The notes: a model not told the origin generated them from the letters alone. A stretch of 5,559 bases of DNA from Casp-Chloro-G3 sp002816715 (GCA_027623815.1 JAQBUV010000123.1:1-5559), one strand, 5' to 3'; positions 1 through 5,316 are shown, numbered from the stretch's first letter. Translations and numbers: made by a program.

Positions 1-112
1 TGCCCCTGTCAATAGGATGGATTACCAGAAACAGGAGGGGGTTGAGCAATTACAAGTAATCTAGCTCAAGCTTTTGCGCTAAAACCGTTCTTGTTTGATC
101 GCGTCGTATTGT

Positions 113-143
113 ACGTAGGGGCGCTCCTGAGTGGGTGCCCCTA
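113..143. repeat. GTAGGGGC-type hairpin repeat, copy 1
   Basis: ACGTAGGGGC (113-122) opens an inverted repeat: TAGGGGC at 116-122 pairs with GCCCCTA at 137-143. The inner stem 123-126/133-136 pairs with two G:U wobbles, leaving the 6-base loop CTGAGT. A second copy at 2525-2552 shares the same ten leading bases, the same architecture and a similar loop (CTATGT), but has different inner-stem bases that still pair. This matches a class of intergenic hairpin repeats I recall as common in Chloroflexota and some other environmental genomes. Family membership is inferred. Confidence 0.6.
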
Positions 144-212
144 GACCCATAGGTCGTCTTACCCTACCACGGAATATACGGCCCATTCGTGAAGGATTGG
201 CGCAAAGAAACT

Positions 213-265
213 ATAAGAACCTCCCGTAACAATGGCCTAGGCCATTGTTACGGGAGGTTCTTTTT
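213..265 (+). terminator. Perfect 48-bp palindrome with T tract (likely intrinsic terminator)
   Basis: Bases 215-262 form an uninterrupted palindrome: 24 bp on each side, centred between 238 and 239 on GGCC-TAGG, with no mismatch and no spacer. It is followed by a run of five T at 261-265. As RNA it would fold into a very stable stem ending in U residues, as expected of a rho-independent terminator for transcription arriving from the left. On the minus strand the stem is followed by only a weak U tract, so action in both directions is uncertain. Known terminators usually have shorter stems and a defined loop; this one would fold around a forced CTAG-type loop. Confidence 0.6.
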
Positions 266-305
266 GCCTACCGCAGCTTCCTCACAGCCTGAAACTTTCA
301 TCACC

Positions 306-363
306 AAATTAACCCAATGCGCGCGAAAATTAACCCCAGGTATCCGCTTCAATGCCCAGGTAT
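306..363. promoter_or_regulatory. Direct-repeat cluster upstream of response regulator (candidate operator)
   Basis: AAATTAACCC occurs at 306-315 and again at 327-336, 21 bp apart. CCCAGGTAT occurs at 335-343 and 355-363, 20 bp apart. A looser CAATGC motif also recurs at 316-320 and 350-354. Spacings of 20-21 bp are about two helical turns and put the copies on the same face of the DNA. This is typical of sites bound by a dimeric or cooperatively binding regulator. A TATTAT candidate -10 (375-380) lies just downstream. The binding protein cannot be named from sequence. Confidence 0.4.
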
Positions 364-374
364 GGGCGGCCTTC

Positions 375-380
375 TATTAT
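375..380 (+). promoter_or_regulatory. Candidate -10 element for the response regulator gene
   Basis: TATTAT matches the sigma-70 type -10 consensus at five of six bases and lies about 50 bases before the GTG start. There is no good -35 at the right distance, so if real it would probably need an activator, perhaps acting through the direct repeats at 306-363. The assignment is weak. Confidence 0.25.
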
Positions 381-391
381 GCTTGTTGTAT

Positions 392-420
392 AGCGCAATC
401 GGCCAAATAAGTTTTGCGCT
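392..420. promoter_or_regulatory. 7-bp inverted repeat in the response regulator leader
   Basis: AGCGCAA (392-398) and TTGCGCT (414-420) are perfect inverted copies separated by 15 bases. They end one base before the GAGAGAGGAA ribosome-binding region. The downstream arm, in its TTTTGCGCT context, also appears at 72-80. This could be an operator or a small leader hairpin. Confidence 0.3.
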
Positions 421-432
421 GAGAGAGGAAAC

Positions 433-828
433 GTGACCAAGCAGGTTAGACGGAAGGCCAAAAAGATTCTACTGGTGGATGATTACGCCCCTACCAGAAA
501 GATGTACAGTCAGGCGCTAGCCGACCAGAACTACCAGACTATTCATGCCGGCAATGGCGAAGAAGCCTTGGCCAAAGCACTTTTGGAGCAGCCCGACCTG
601 ATCTTGTTGGACGTAATGATGCCCGGGATTGATGGCTATGAGACCTTGGCCATGATTAAAGAAAACCCCAACACCCATCCCATCAAAGTTATGATCCTCA
701 CTGGGGTTGATCGCCCGCTGGACCGACGCTTGGCCCTGGAAATGGGTGCCTCAGGATACCTGGTTAAACCGGTGCGGTTGGACGAGCTCAATCAAGAAGT
801 CAGGGCGGTTATGGCGATGGCGGCCTAG
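433..828 (+). CDS. Single-domain (CheY/Spo0F-like) response regulator
   Basis: This cytoplasmic phosphoacceptor protein of two-component signalling has 131 residues made almost entirely of one receiver (REC) domain, about residues 11-128. The hallmark residues are visible: acidic pair D16-D17, phosphoacceptor D60 in the LLLDVMMPGIDG block, switch threonine T90, aromatic switch Y109, and lysine K112 in the KP motif. There is no DNA-binding or enzymatic output domain, so it must act by protein-protein contact or as a phosphorelay intermediate. It begins with GTG, preceded by GAGAGAGGAA at 421-430, with AGAGG four bases before the start. The N terminus is short and basic. No histidine kinase lies nearby, so it is an orphan here. 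The gene ends 153 bp before nirK on the same strand, but a shared pathway is only a positional guess. The family call is firm; the biological signal is unknown. Confidence 0.93.
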   Translation: MTKQVRRKAKKILLVDDYAPTRKMYSQALADQNYQTIHAGNGEEALAKALLEQPDLILLDVMMPGIDGYETLAMIKENPNTHPIKVMILTGVDRPLDRRLALEMGASGYLVKPVRLDELNQEVRAVMAMAA

Positions 829-880
829 GCAACTTACTCACTATATGTCCTAGCCAAGCTCGTTCTTGCTTTTACACTTC

Positions 881-938
881 CTTCACATCTGAACGGATAA
901 CATTCACGTCTTCCACATCCCAGAGTGATAACATTACT
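881..938. promoter_or_regulatory. Two 30-bp imperfect tandem repeats upstream of nirK (candidate operator)
   Basis: Two consecutive units, about 881-909 and 910-938, share CTTC-ACATC at their left (CACATC at 884-889 and 914-919) and GATAACATT at their right (896-904 and 927-935). The core-to-core distance is 30-31 bp, about three helical turns. They sit 45-100 bases before the nirK start, where an activator or repressor would bind. I see no clear FNR/NnrR-type TTGAT-N4-ATCAA box and no confident sigma-70 promoter in this gap. The cognate regulator is unknown. Confidence 0.4.
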
Positions 939-971
939 TCGTAAGCTGTCAATAAGAAATCTCAGCGGAAC

Positions 972-984
972 GAGGTGATCATTG
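972..984 (+). promoter_or_regulatory. Ribosome-binding site fixing the TTG start of nirK
   Basis: GAGG at 972-975, within GAGGTGA, lies six bases before TTG at 982-984. An in-frame TGA stop at 976-978 overlaps this site, so TTG 982 is the first possible start. The next in-frame start-like codon falls inside the signal peptide and would destroy it. Confidence 0.65.
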
Positions 985-2064
985 GCCGTCATTAACAAGA
1001 TAGAATTCATCCTGGCTGGTATTCTGCTCCTCTTGGTTCTGGGCTGTTCGGCTACAGCACAGCAACCTGATCAGGGAGTTTCATCATTATATGAACCTAA
1101 ATCATTTGATGAGGTCAAACCCGAAAATGTCGATCTGGCGCTGGTTGCCGCCCCGAACCTGCCGCAATTTCCCGATTGCAGCGGCCAGCCCCGCAATGTT
1201 CTCGTCACCCTAGAAACCAATGAGTATGAGGCTGAGATAGCTCCCGGGGTCAGCTACACTTTCCTTTCGTTTAACGGAGCGGTGCCGGGGCCAGCCATCG
1301 TCGTTTGTCTCGGTGATTGGGTTGAAGTAACCCTAAAGAACGCGGCAAATTCAAAGCACGCGCACAACGTGGACTTTCACGCAGCAACCGGCGGCTTGGG
1401 CGGCGGTGCGGTCTCCATAGTAGGCCCCGGGCAGCAGACAACGTTTCGATTCCAAACGCTCAAGGAAGGAGTGTTCCTCTACCACTGCGCCATACCGCCC
1501 ATTCCCCTTCATGTCACCTCGGGAATGTACGGAGCCATCGTTGTTCTGCCCAAAGGTGGTCTACCGGATGTCGATAAGCAGTTCTACCTGATGGAGGGTG
1601 ACTTCTATACTGAGCCATCAGCCGATAACCCGGCCAAGCATGTGTACTCAACGGAAAGAACTTCCAATGAAAACCCCTCATATGTGGTGACCAACGGAAA
1701 GGTTGGCGCGCTCACCGGCAACAATGCTCTCAAGGTTAGGGTGGGAGAGAAAGTAAGATTCTATTACGGTCAGGCAAATCTCGACTCTTGGCCCCATATA
1801 ATTGGCGGCCACCTGGATGTCGTGTACGGCCGGGGATCTTTCCACCCGGACTCTGACCGGGAGTACGGCGTAGAAACCACCGTCGTCCCTGCCGGGAGCG
1901 TAATCGCTTTTGAATACACCTTCAGATACCCCGGATTATATCTCCTGGTAAACCACGAACTGATTAAGGCTACGGAAAAAGGGCAGGCGGTTCAGATCAT
2001 GGTAGAGGGAGAAGCAAATCCCGATATTTTGACCGTGGTCAGTCCAAATTCCCCGATCAACTAG
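982..2064 (+). CDS. nirK: Copper-containing nitrite reductase, AniA-like (class II) lipoprotein
   Basis: This enzyme reduces nitrite to nitric oxide, the defining step of denitrification, outside the cytoplasmic membrane. Residues 1-22 form a lipoprotein signal: charged start, hydrophobic run 9-20 and lipobox LVLGC with C22 as the acylated cysteine. Two cupredoxin domains follow (about 70-195 and 200-345). All copper ligands are present: type 1 H128, C169, H177, M182; type 2 H133, H168, H325; catalytic D131 and H272. The C169-H177 loop has seven intervening residues and the following segment (GLPDVDKQFY...GDFYT) resembles Neisseria AniA, hence class II. Its 360 residues are normal for the family, and there is no fused cytochrome or extra cupredoxin. 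The residue before ligand H177 is leucine, where class I enzymes have tryptophan. C66 and C109 are two additional cysteines. The terminator just after the stop suggests a single-gene transcript. The electron donor is not encoded in this window. Confidence 0.95.
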   Translation: MAVINKIEFILAGILLLLVLGCSATAQQPDQGVSSLYEPKSFDEVKPENVDLALVAAPNLPQFPDCSGQPRNVLVTLETNEYEAEIAPGVSYTFLSFNGAVPGPAIVVCLGDWVEVTLKNAANSKHAHNVDFHAATGGLGGGAVSIVGPGQQTTFRFQTLKEGVFLYHCAIPPIPLHVTSGMYGAIVVLPKGGLPDVDKQFYLMEGDFYTEPSADNPAKHVYSTERTSNENPSYVVTNGKVGALTGNNALKVRVGEKVRFYYGQANLDSWPHIIGGHLDVVYGRGSFHPDSDREYGVETTVVPAGSVIAFEYTFRYPGLYLLVNHELIKATEKGQAVQIMVEGEANPDILTVVSPNSPIN

Positions 2065-2071
2065 CTCCGAA

Positions 2072-2102
2072 GATGGGCTGTAGTGATACAGCCCATCCTT
2101 TT
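2072..2102 (+). terminator. Rho-independent terminator of nirK
   Basis: GATGGGCTGTA (2072-2082) and TACAGCCCATC (2087-2097) form a perfect 11-bp stem with the four-base loop GTGA, followed by C and TTTT at 2099-2102. It begins eight bases after the nirK stop codon, so it ends the nirK transcript and separates it from the EthD-family gene. Confidence 0.85.
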
Positions 2103-2113
2103 CCCTAGTAACC

Positions 2114-2143
2114 TGGACAAGGTGACGCTCGGCACGCTAACAT
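2114..2143 (+). promoter_or_regulatory. Candidate sigma-70 type promoter for the EthD-family gene
   Basis: TGGACA (2114-2119, five of six matches to the -35 consensus) is separated by 18 bp from TAACAT (2138-2143, four of six matches to -10, including the key second and sixth bases). It lies between the nirK terminator and the EthD start, as expected if the gene is transcribed independently. It would leave a leader of about 30 bases containing the AGGAGG site. Confidence 0.35.
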
Positions 2144-2166
2144 GCAAGCTGACTAATTCTCACCTG

Positions 2167-2172
2167 AGGAGG
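2167..2172 (+). promoter_or_regulatory. Shine-Dalgarno site that sets the EthD start
   Basis: A perfect AGGAGG lies nine bases before ATG 2182. The same frame is open upstream to 2083, but that part overlaps the nirK terminator hairpin and has no ribosome-binding site. ATG 2182 is therefore preferred over the longer reading. Confidence 0.8.
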
Positions 2173-2181
2173 AATGCCACC

Positions 2182-2496
2182 ATGATAAAGGTCTCAATAT
2201 ATTACCCCGCAGAAGCAGGTAAGAAGTTTGACATTGACTACTTCGCCAACGAGCATATGGCCCTGGTGCACCAGAAGTTGGACTCCCAGGGGTTGATTCG
2301 CACCGAAGTTGAAAAGGGCGTCTCCGATGCTGATCCCAGCGCACCACCCCGTTTTGTGGCGGCAGGGGCGTTGTATTTTGACACCGTCGAGCATGTCCAT
2401 GAAGGGTTCAAGACGCACGGCCGGGAACTCATGGGAGACATGGCGAACTACACCGAAATCAAACCCCAGTTCTTAATCAGTGAAATCGTCGGCTAA
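2182..2496 (+). CDS. EthD family protein (dimeric alpha-beta barrel)
   Basis: This is a small cytoplasmic protein of 104 residues, the usual size for stand-alone EthD-type ferredoxin-like (dimeric alpha-beta barrel) proteins. Recognisable features are the first strand MIKVSIYYP, the FDIDYFANEHMALVHQKL segment (residues 16-33) with the conserved tyrosine and H25, the central strand with ALYFDTVEHVHEGF, and a C-terminal NYTEIKPQFLISEIV strand. EthD was named for a protein needed for ethyl tert-butyl ether degradation in Rhodococcus. Most homologues have no assigned reaction and resemble monooxygenase or cyclase accessory folds. No partner oxygenase or cytochrome P450 is next to it, so its substrate is unknown. 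It is separated from nirK by a terminator and appears to have its own promoter and ribosome-binding site. The fold call is confident; the function is not. Confidence 0.88.
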   Translation: MIKVSIYYPAEAGKKFDIDYFANEHMALVHQKLDSQGLIRTEVEKGVSDADPSAPPRFVAAGALYFDTVEHVHEGFKTHGRELMGDMANYTEIKPQFLISEIVG

Positions 2497-2524
2497 GCGT
2501 CTAACTTGAATCATGGTCTATCTA

Positions 2525-2552
2525 ACGTAGGGGCAGACCTATGTGTCTGCCC
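2525..2552. repeat. GTAGGGGC-type hairpin repeat, copy 2
   Basis: ACGTAGGGGC (2525-2534) starts a hairpin with a perfect 8-bp stem: GGGCAGAC at 2531-2538 pairs with GTCTGCCC at 2545-2552, loop CTATGT. It is the sister of the copy at 113-143. The following GGGCGCACC (2553-2561), with CGCA at 2556-2559 and TGCG at 2570-2573, may be a decayed second unit of the same tandem element. It lies in the gap between the EthD and DUF885 genes and has no T tract, so I do not call it a terminator. Confidence 0.65.
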
Positions 2553-2598
2553 GGGCGCACCTGTGTTTATGCGACAATAACGGAATTAGGGGCCAGAC

Positions 2599-4257
2599 AT
2601 GCCAGCTAACCGCGCTTTCCAGGCCTTTGCCGACCTCGCCCAGCATCAAATCAGGGAGTATTGGGACTTCTACCCAACCGCCGGTTCCCGCATCGGCCAG
2701 CACGAATACGATGGCCGCCTCCCCGACCTATCGCCAGGCAAAGTTCGCCGCCGCATTGAAGGTCTGCGGCACGGGATGGCTCAACTCTCCGGCATTCCTC
2801 ACGACACGTTGGAGTCTCCCCAGCGGCTGAGCCGCCATCTGCTGGAACTCTTCCTGAAGCGGGAGTTGTTCAACCTGGAGGAGATGCGTCCGGTCCAAAA
2901 CAACCCCATGCGGCAGGTCGGGTTTTTGAACGTGGGTGGTTATGTCCGCCGGGACTACGCGCCACTGGCCGACCGCATCCGAGCGGCCACCCAGTCGCTG
3001 CAACAGGTGCCCGACTTCTTGCAGGTGTTGGACACCTACCTGGCTTCTACGATAGGTCGTCCGGTGCTGGAGATGAGCATCGAGAGTTACTCGGGCATGG
3101 CCCGGTTCTATCGGGTAGACCTGGCCGAAGCGGTCGTTGGATTTGGCGACCAGAGCATCTTGAATGAATTCAATGTGGCCAGGGAGCGAGCGGCCGTCGC
3201 TCTGGATAACTTTGTGGAGAGCCTTAGAGACCGGCTGCGCGGATCTTCTGACGATTTTGCCATCGGCTCCGGCATGTATTCAGCCATGCTGTCCACCGGC
3301 GAAGGGCTGGACCTGCCGCTGTCCCAGATAGTAGAGTTAGGGCAAGCTAACCTACGGAACAACCTGGAACGACTGTCCGAAGTATGCACCTCAATAAATC
3401 CCGCCCAGTCGGTGCGGGAGATTGTGGCTAAGATCGGCCAGAACCACCCGGCTCCGCAAGCGTTGATTGCCGAAACCAGGGAAATGTTGGAGGGCATCCG
3501 GCAGTCGCTGATCGACCTTGACTTGATCTCAGTGCCTTCCGAAGACCGCTGTCAGGTCATTGAGACTCCCACTTACATGCGTTACGCCTTCGCCGCAATG
3601 GACAGTCCCGGCTCGCTGGAAACCAAGGCCACTGAGTCGTTTTACTACGTGACGCCGGTGGAGGACGACTGGACGGTCCAGCAGCAGGAAGAGTGGCTGT
3701 CCAATTTCAACTACTCCACCCTGCGCATCATATCGATACATGAAGTGTACCCCGGTCACTTTGTCCACCACCTGCACAGCCGCTACGGCCAGCCCTTGCC
3801 GCTGGTCAACCGGGTAGCCGCATCATATGCGTTCACCGAGGGCTGGGCCCACTACACTGAGCAGATGATGGTGGAGACGGACTACGGCAAAAACGACCCG
3901 ACACTGCTGGTCACCCAATTGCTGGAGGCCCTGGTCAGGAACTGCCGCTACCTGTGTTCGTTGGGGATGCACACTCAGGGGATGTCGGTGGACGAGGCGA
4001 CCCGGTTCTTTATGGATCACGCCTACATGGAAGAACTGCCCGCCCGTCGGGAGGCGATGCGGGGCACCTTTGACCCGGGCTATCTCAACTACACCCTGGG
4101 CAAGATGATGATTCTCAAGCTGCGGGACGACTACCGGAAGGAACAAGGAGCGGCCTATTCGCTAAAAGGTTTTCACGATGAACTGCTGTCCTACGGCGCA
4201 CCGCCGCTGCCTTTGCTGCGAGATGTGATGCTTAAGGGTGGAGGCTCGCCGCTTTAG
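2599..4257 (+). CDS. DUF885 family protein, putative zinc-metallopeptidase-like
   Basis: This 552-residue protein belongs to the DUF885 (PF05960) family. The characteristic motif HEVYPGH lies at residues 381-387 (H381, E382, H387), followed by EGWAHYTEQM at 414-423 with E414 and E421. The conserved C-terminal block FDPGYLNYTLGKMMILKLRDDYR spans 491-513. The HExxPGH signature and downstream glutamate resemble gluzincin-type metallopeptidases, so peptide or amide hydrolysis is likely, but no substrate is established from sequence. The N-terminal part (about 1-330) is largely helical in appearance. There is no signal peptide or membrane segment, so it is probably cytoplasmic; many relatives are exported lipoproteins. 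ATG 2599 follows AGGGG at 2588-2592 by six bases, and an in-frame TAG at 2587-2589 rules out a longer form. The length is typical and the frame intact. It appears monocistronic and convergent with the deacetylase gene. Confidence 0.92.
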   Translation: MPANRAFQAFADLAQHQIREYWDFYPTAGSRIGQHEYDGRLPDLSPGKVRRRIEGLRHGMAQLSGIPHDTLESPQRLSRHLLELFLKRELFNLEEMRPVQNNPMRQVGFLNVGGYVRRDYAPLADRIRAATQSLQQVPDFLQVLDTYLASTIGRPVLEMSIESYSGMARFYRVDLAEAVVGFGDQSILNEFNVARERAAVALDNFVESLRDRLRGSSDDFAIGSGMYSAMLSTGEGLDLPLSQIVELGQANLRNNLERLSEVCTSINPAQSVREIVAKIGQNHPAPQALIAETREMLEGIRQSLIDLDLISVPSEDRCQVIETPTYMRYAFAAMDSPGSLETKATESFYYVTPVEDDWTVQQQEEWLSNFNYSTLRIISIHEVYPGHFVHHLHSRYGQPLPLVNRVAASYAFTEGWAHYTEQMMVETDYGKNDPTLLVTQLLEALVRNCRYLCSLGMHTQGMSVDEATRFFMDHAYMEELPARREAMRGTFDPGYLNYTLGKMMILKLRDDYRKEQGAAYSLKGFHDELLSYGAPPLPLLRDVMLKGGGSPL

Positions 4258-4274
4258 GCGGGCGGTCCATCCTT
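4234..4274. other. Long hairpin across the DUF885 stop codon
   Basis: AAGGGTGGA (4234-4242) pairs with TCCATCCTT (4266-4274) over nine positions with one wobble. After a small internal loop, 4244-4250 pairs with 4257-4263 over seven positions with one wobble, leaving the loop GCTTTA. The stop codon TAG (4255-4257) sits at the apex. No T tract follows on either strand, so it is not a standard intrinsic terminator; it may protect the 3' end or slow ribosomes and polymerase. Confidence 0.45.
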
Positions 4275-4375
4275 GGCAAGTACCAGATAAATCCGCTAAT
4301 GGCGAGCCGGTCGAACCTCAAAGCGGTGGAGTATCTGTTTTTTTGGATATCTTCCAGGGTTGATCTGCCGAAACC

Positions 4376-4575
4376 TGAGTCATCCCGAATTTTGGTGATT
4401 AGGAGCGCACCTTGCATCGGTAGGCTGTCCTCCCTCCCCTGGTGGGAGGGAGTTAGAGGGAGGGGGACTCACCCTCACCCCAACCCTCTCCCATCGAGGG
4501 AGAGGGAGTTACCGCCTGCGACTGGTTAGGGACGTGCACGGTCTACCATCTGGCTGGAAACTTCGGGATGACTCA
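4376..4575. mobile_element. MITE-like element, 200 bp, with terminal inverted repeats
   Basis: The outer 18 bases at each end (4376-4393 and 4558-4575) are inverted copies matching at 17 of 18 positions; the core is TGAGTCATCCCGAA. Still in register, ACCTTGCA (4409-4416) and TGCACGGT (4535-4542) match at seven of eight. The arms therefore extend to 41 bases, with a diverged stretch between. The interior encodes nothing and contains two GC-rich hairpins. This is the architecture of a miniature inverted-repeat transposable element that would depend on a transposase elsewhere. I see no clear target-site duplication: the flanks are GAAACC and TGCTAT. The insertion lies between two convergent genes and disrupts neither. 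The mobile origin is inferred. Confidence 0.55.
4430..4508. repeat. Paired GC-rich hairpins of the 'PHPNPLP' repeat type
   Basis: The first hairpin is CTCCCTCCC (4430-4438) with GGGAGGGAG (4444-4452), a 9-bp stem and five-base loop. The second is CCCTCTCCC (4484-4492) with GGGAGAGGG (4498-4506), a 9-bp stem and loop ATCGA. Both right arms run on into AGTTA. Translation of the second gives HPHPNPLPSRERE, a signature I recognise from spurious proteins annotated over this widespread intergenic repeat. Between convergent genes it may also work as a two-way transcription block, though T tracts are absent. Confidence 0.7.
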
Positions 4576-4591
4576 TGCTATTTTATGTCAC

Positions 4592-5296
4592 CTACGTGCG
4601 GAAGGTCACCTTGCGGAAGGCTTCAGCGTACTCGTGCCCATTCTCAAGCCCGGCGTCTCTGGCCCGTCCCTTGAGGAACTCCAGAATTTCGGCCTCGGAA
4701 CGACCGTTCATCTGGCTCTGGTGGGCTTTGATCGATTGAATCTTCTGATCCAGAGTTTGGGTGATGTCGATAAAGGTATCGGGACGTTCGGTGCCCCAGA
4801 ACAGCATCGTGCCGGTCTTGTGCGGTTCCAGTCCTTCCTCGCTCCACAACTCGCCGAAGTGTAGATGATCGCGAGCATAGGGAAATACCGCGTCCAGAGT
4901 CACCTGCCCGGTGATTCGGTGGTCCCGGTGCCAGGCGAAATTTTCTCGGTAGGGTTCGGTTGAAAGCACCACCTCTGGCTTGACCAGTCGAATCTGGCGC
5001 ACAATGTCTTTGCGGAAATCGCTGGTATCTTCCAATTCTCCGTCGGGGCGGTGCAGCATCACTACATTCTTTACGCCCAGTATCCGGGCTGCGTCTAGCT
5101 GTTCCTGCTCCCGGATCGCCGAAAGCTCTTTAGACGAAATACCGGGCCGATCAGTGCCCCGGCCGCCGTCGGTACACAATAGGTAATGTACCTCGGCGCC
5201 TTGCTTAATCCAACTGGCCAGTGTCCCCCCACACCAGATTTCGGCATCGTCGGGGTGCGGGGTAACTACCAGAACACGCTGCGGGGTTACTTCCAT
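4592..5296 (-). CDS. PIG-L / LmbE family zinc-dependent deacetylase
   Basis: This protein has 234 residues, the normal family length, with a Rossmann-like PIG-L fold. The signature PHPDD occupies residues 13-17, with H14 and D17 as expected zinc ligands and D16 as catalytic base. HRDH at 123-126 supplies the third ligand H126. TDGGRGT (42-48) is the usual substrate-side loop. The family removes acetyl groups from N-acetylglucosamine-type sugars: GlcNAc-PI in eukaryotes, GlcNAc-inositol in mycothiol synthesis (MshB), GlcNAc-malate in bacillithiol synthesis (BshB). No thiol-pathway gene accompanies it here, so the substrate is undetermined. It has no signal peptide and is presumably cytoplasmic. 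Start ATG 5296 is fixed by an in-frame TAG six bases upstream; GGAGG lies ten bases before the start, and AGGGG directly abuts it. It is transcribed toward DUF885, with the MITE-like element just past its stop. Confidence 0.92.
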   Translation of the reverse strand: MEVTPQRVLVVTPHPDDAEIWCGGTLASWIKQGAEVHYLLCTDGGRGTDRPGISSKELSAIREQEQLDAARILGVKNVVMLHRPDGELEDTSDFRKDIVRQIRLVKPEVVLSTEPYRENFAWHRDHRITGQVTLDAVFPYARDHLHFGELWSEEGLEPHKTGTMLFWGTERPDTFIDITQTLDQKIQSIKAHQSQMNGRSEAEILEFLKGRARDAGLENGHEYAEAFRKVTFRT

Positions 5297-5316
5297 CCCC
5301 TATTTACCTCCAGTGG

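Larger units (their letters stand above)
1..432. other. Gene-free stretch upstream of the response regulator
   Basis: I find no convincing gene here. The contents, in order, are a GTAGGGGC hairpin repeat (113-143), a perfect long palindrome with a T tract (213-265), a cluster of short direct repeats (306-363), and a promoter-like TATTAT with a small inverted repeat before the response regulator. The first 60 bases are open in two forward frames for 18-20 codons. They could contain the 3' end of an upstream gene, but the sequence does not decide it. Confidence 0.6.
4258..4591. other. Gene-free stretch between convergent genes
   Basis: This gap separates the DUF885 and PIG-L stop codons. The left 118 bases hold the outer arm of the stop-codon hairpin and a run of seven T at 4338-4344 without a matching stem. 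The remainder is a 200-bp element with terminal inverted repeats (4376-4575), whose right end lies 16 bases from the PIG-L stop. An open frame through 4299-4529 reads HPHPNPLPSRERE, the known spurious peptide of a dispersed repeat, and I do not regard it as a gene. Confidence 0.65.

Noticed and set aside
2..64. Possible C-terminal tail of an upstream protein (20 codons open from the window edge)
   Set aside because: A second forward frame is open for nearly as long and neither tail is recognisable, so the sequence cannot decide.
189..410. 73-codon open frame starting with GTG
   Set aside because: It runs through the perfect palindrome and the direct-repeat array, has no ribosome-binding site, and its composition resembles no protein family I know.
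2083..2181. N-terminal extension of the EthD-family gene
   Set aside because: The extension overlaps the nirK terminator hairpin, lacks a ribosome-binding site, and family similarity starts at the ATG at 2182, which has a perfect AGGAGG.
3108..4146. Several minus-strand open frames of 80-130 codons inside the DUF885 gene
   Set aside because: They are shadows of a clearly coding plus-strand frame, with low-complexity or unfamiliar translations and no ribosome-binding sites.
4299..4529. 76-codon open frame ending in HPHPNPLPSRERE-type sequence
   Set aside because: This peptide is the recurrent spurious translation of a dispersed hairpin repeat, and the frame crosses the left end of the MITE-like element.
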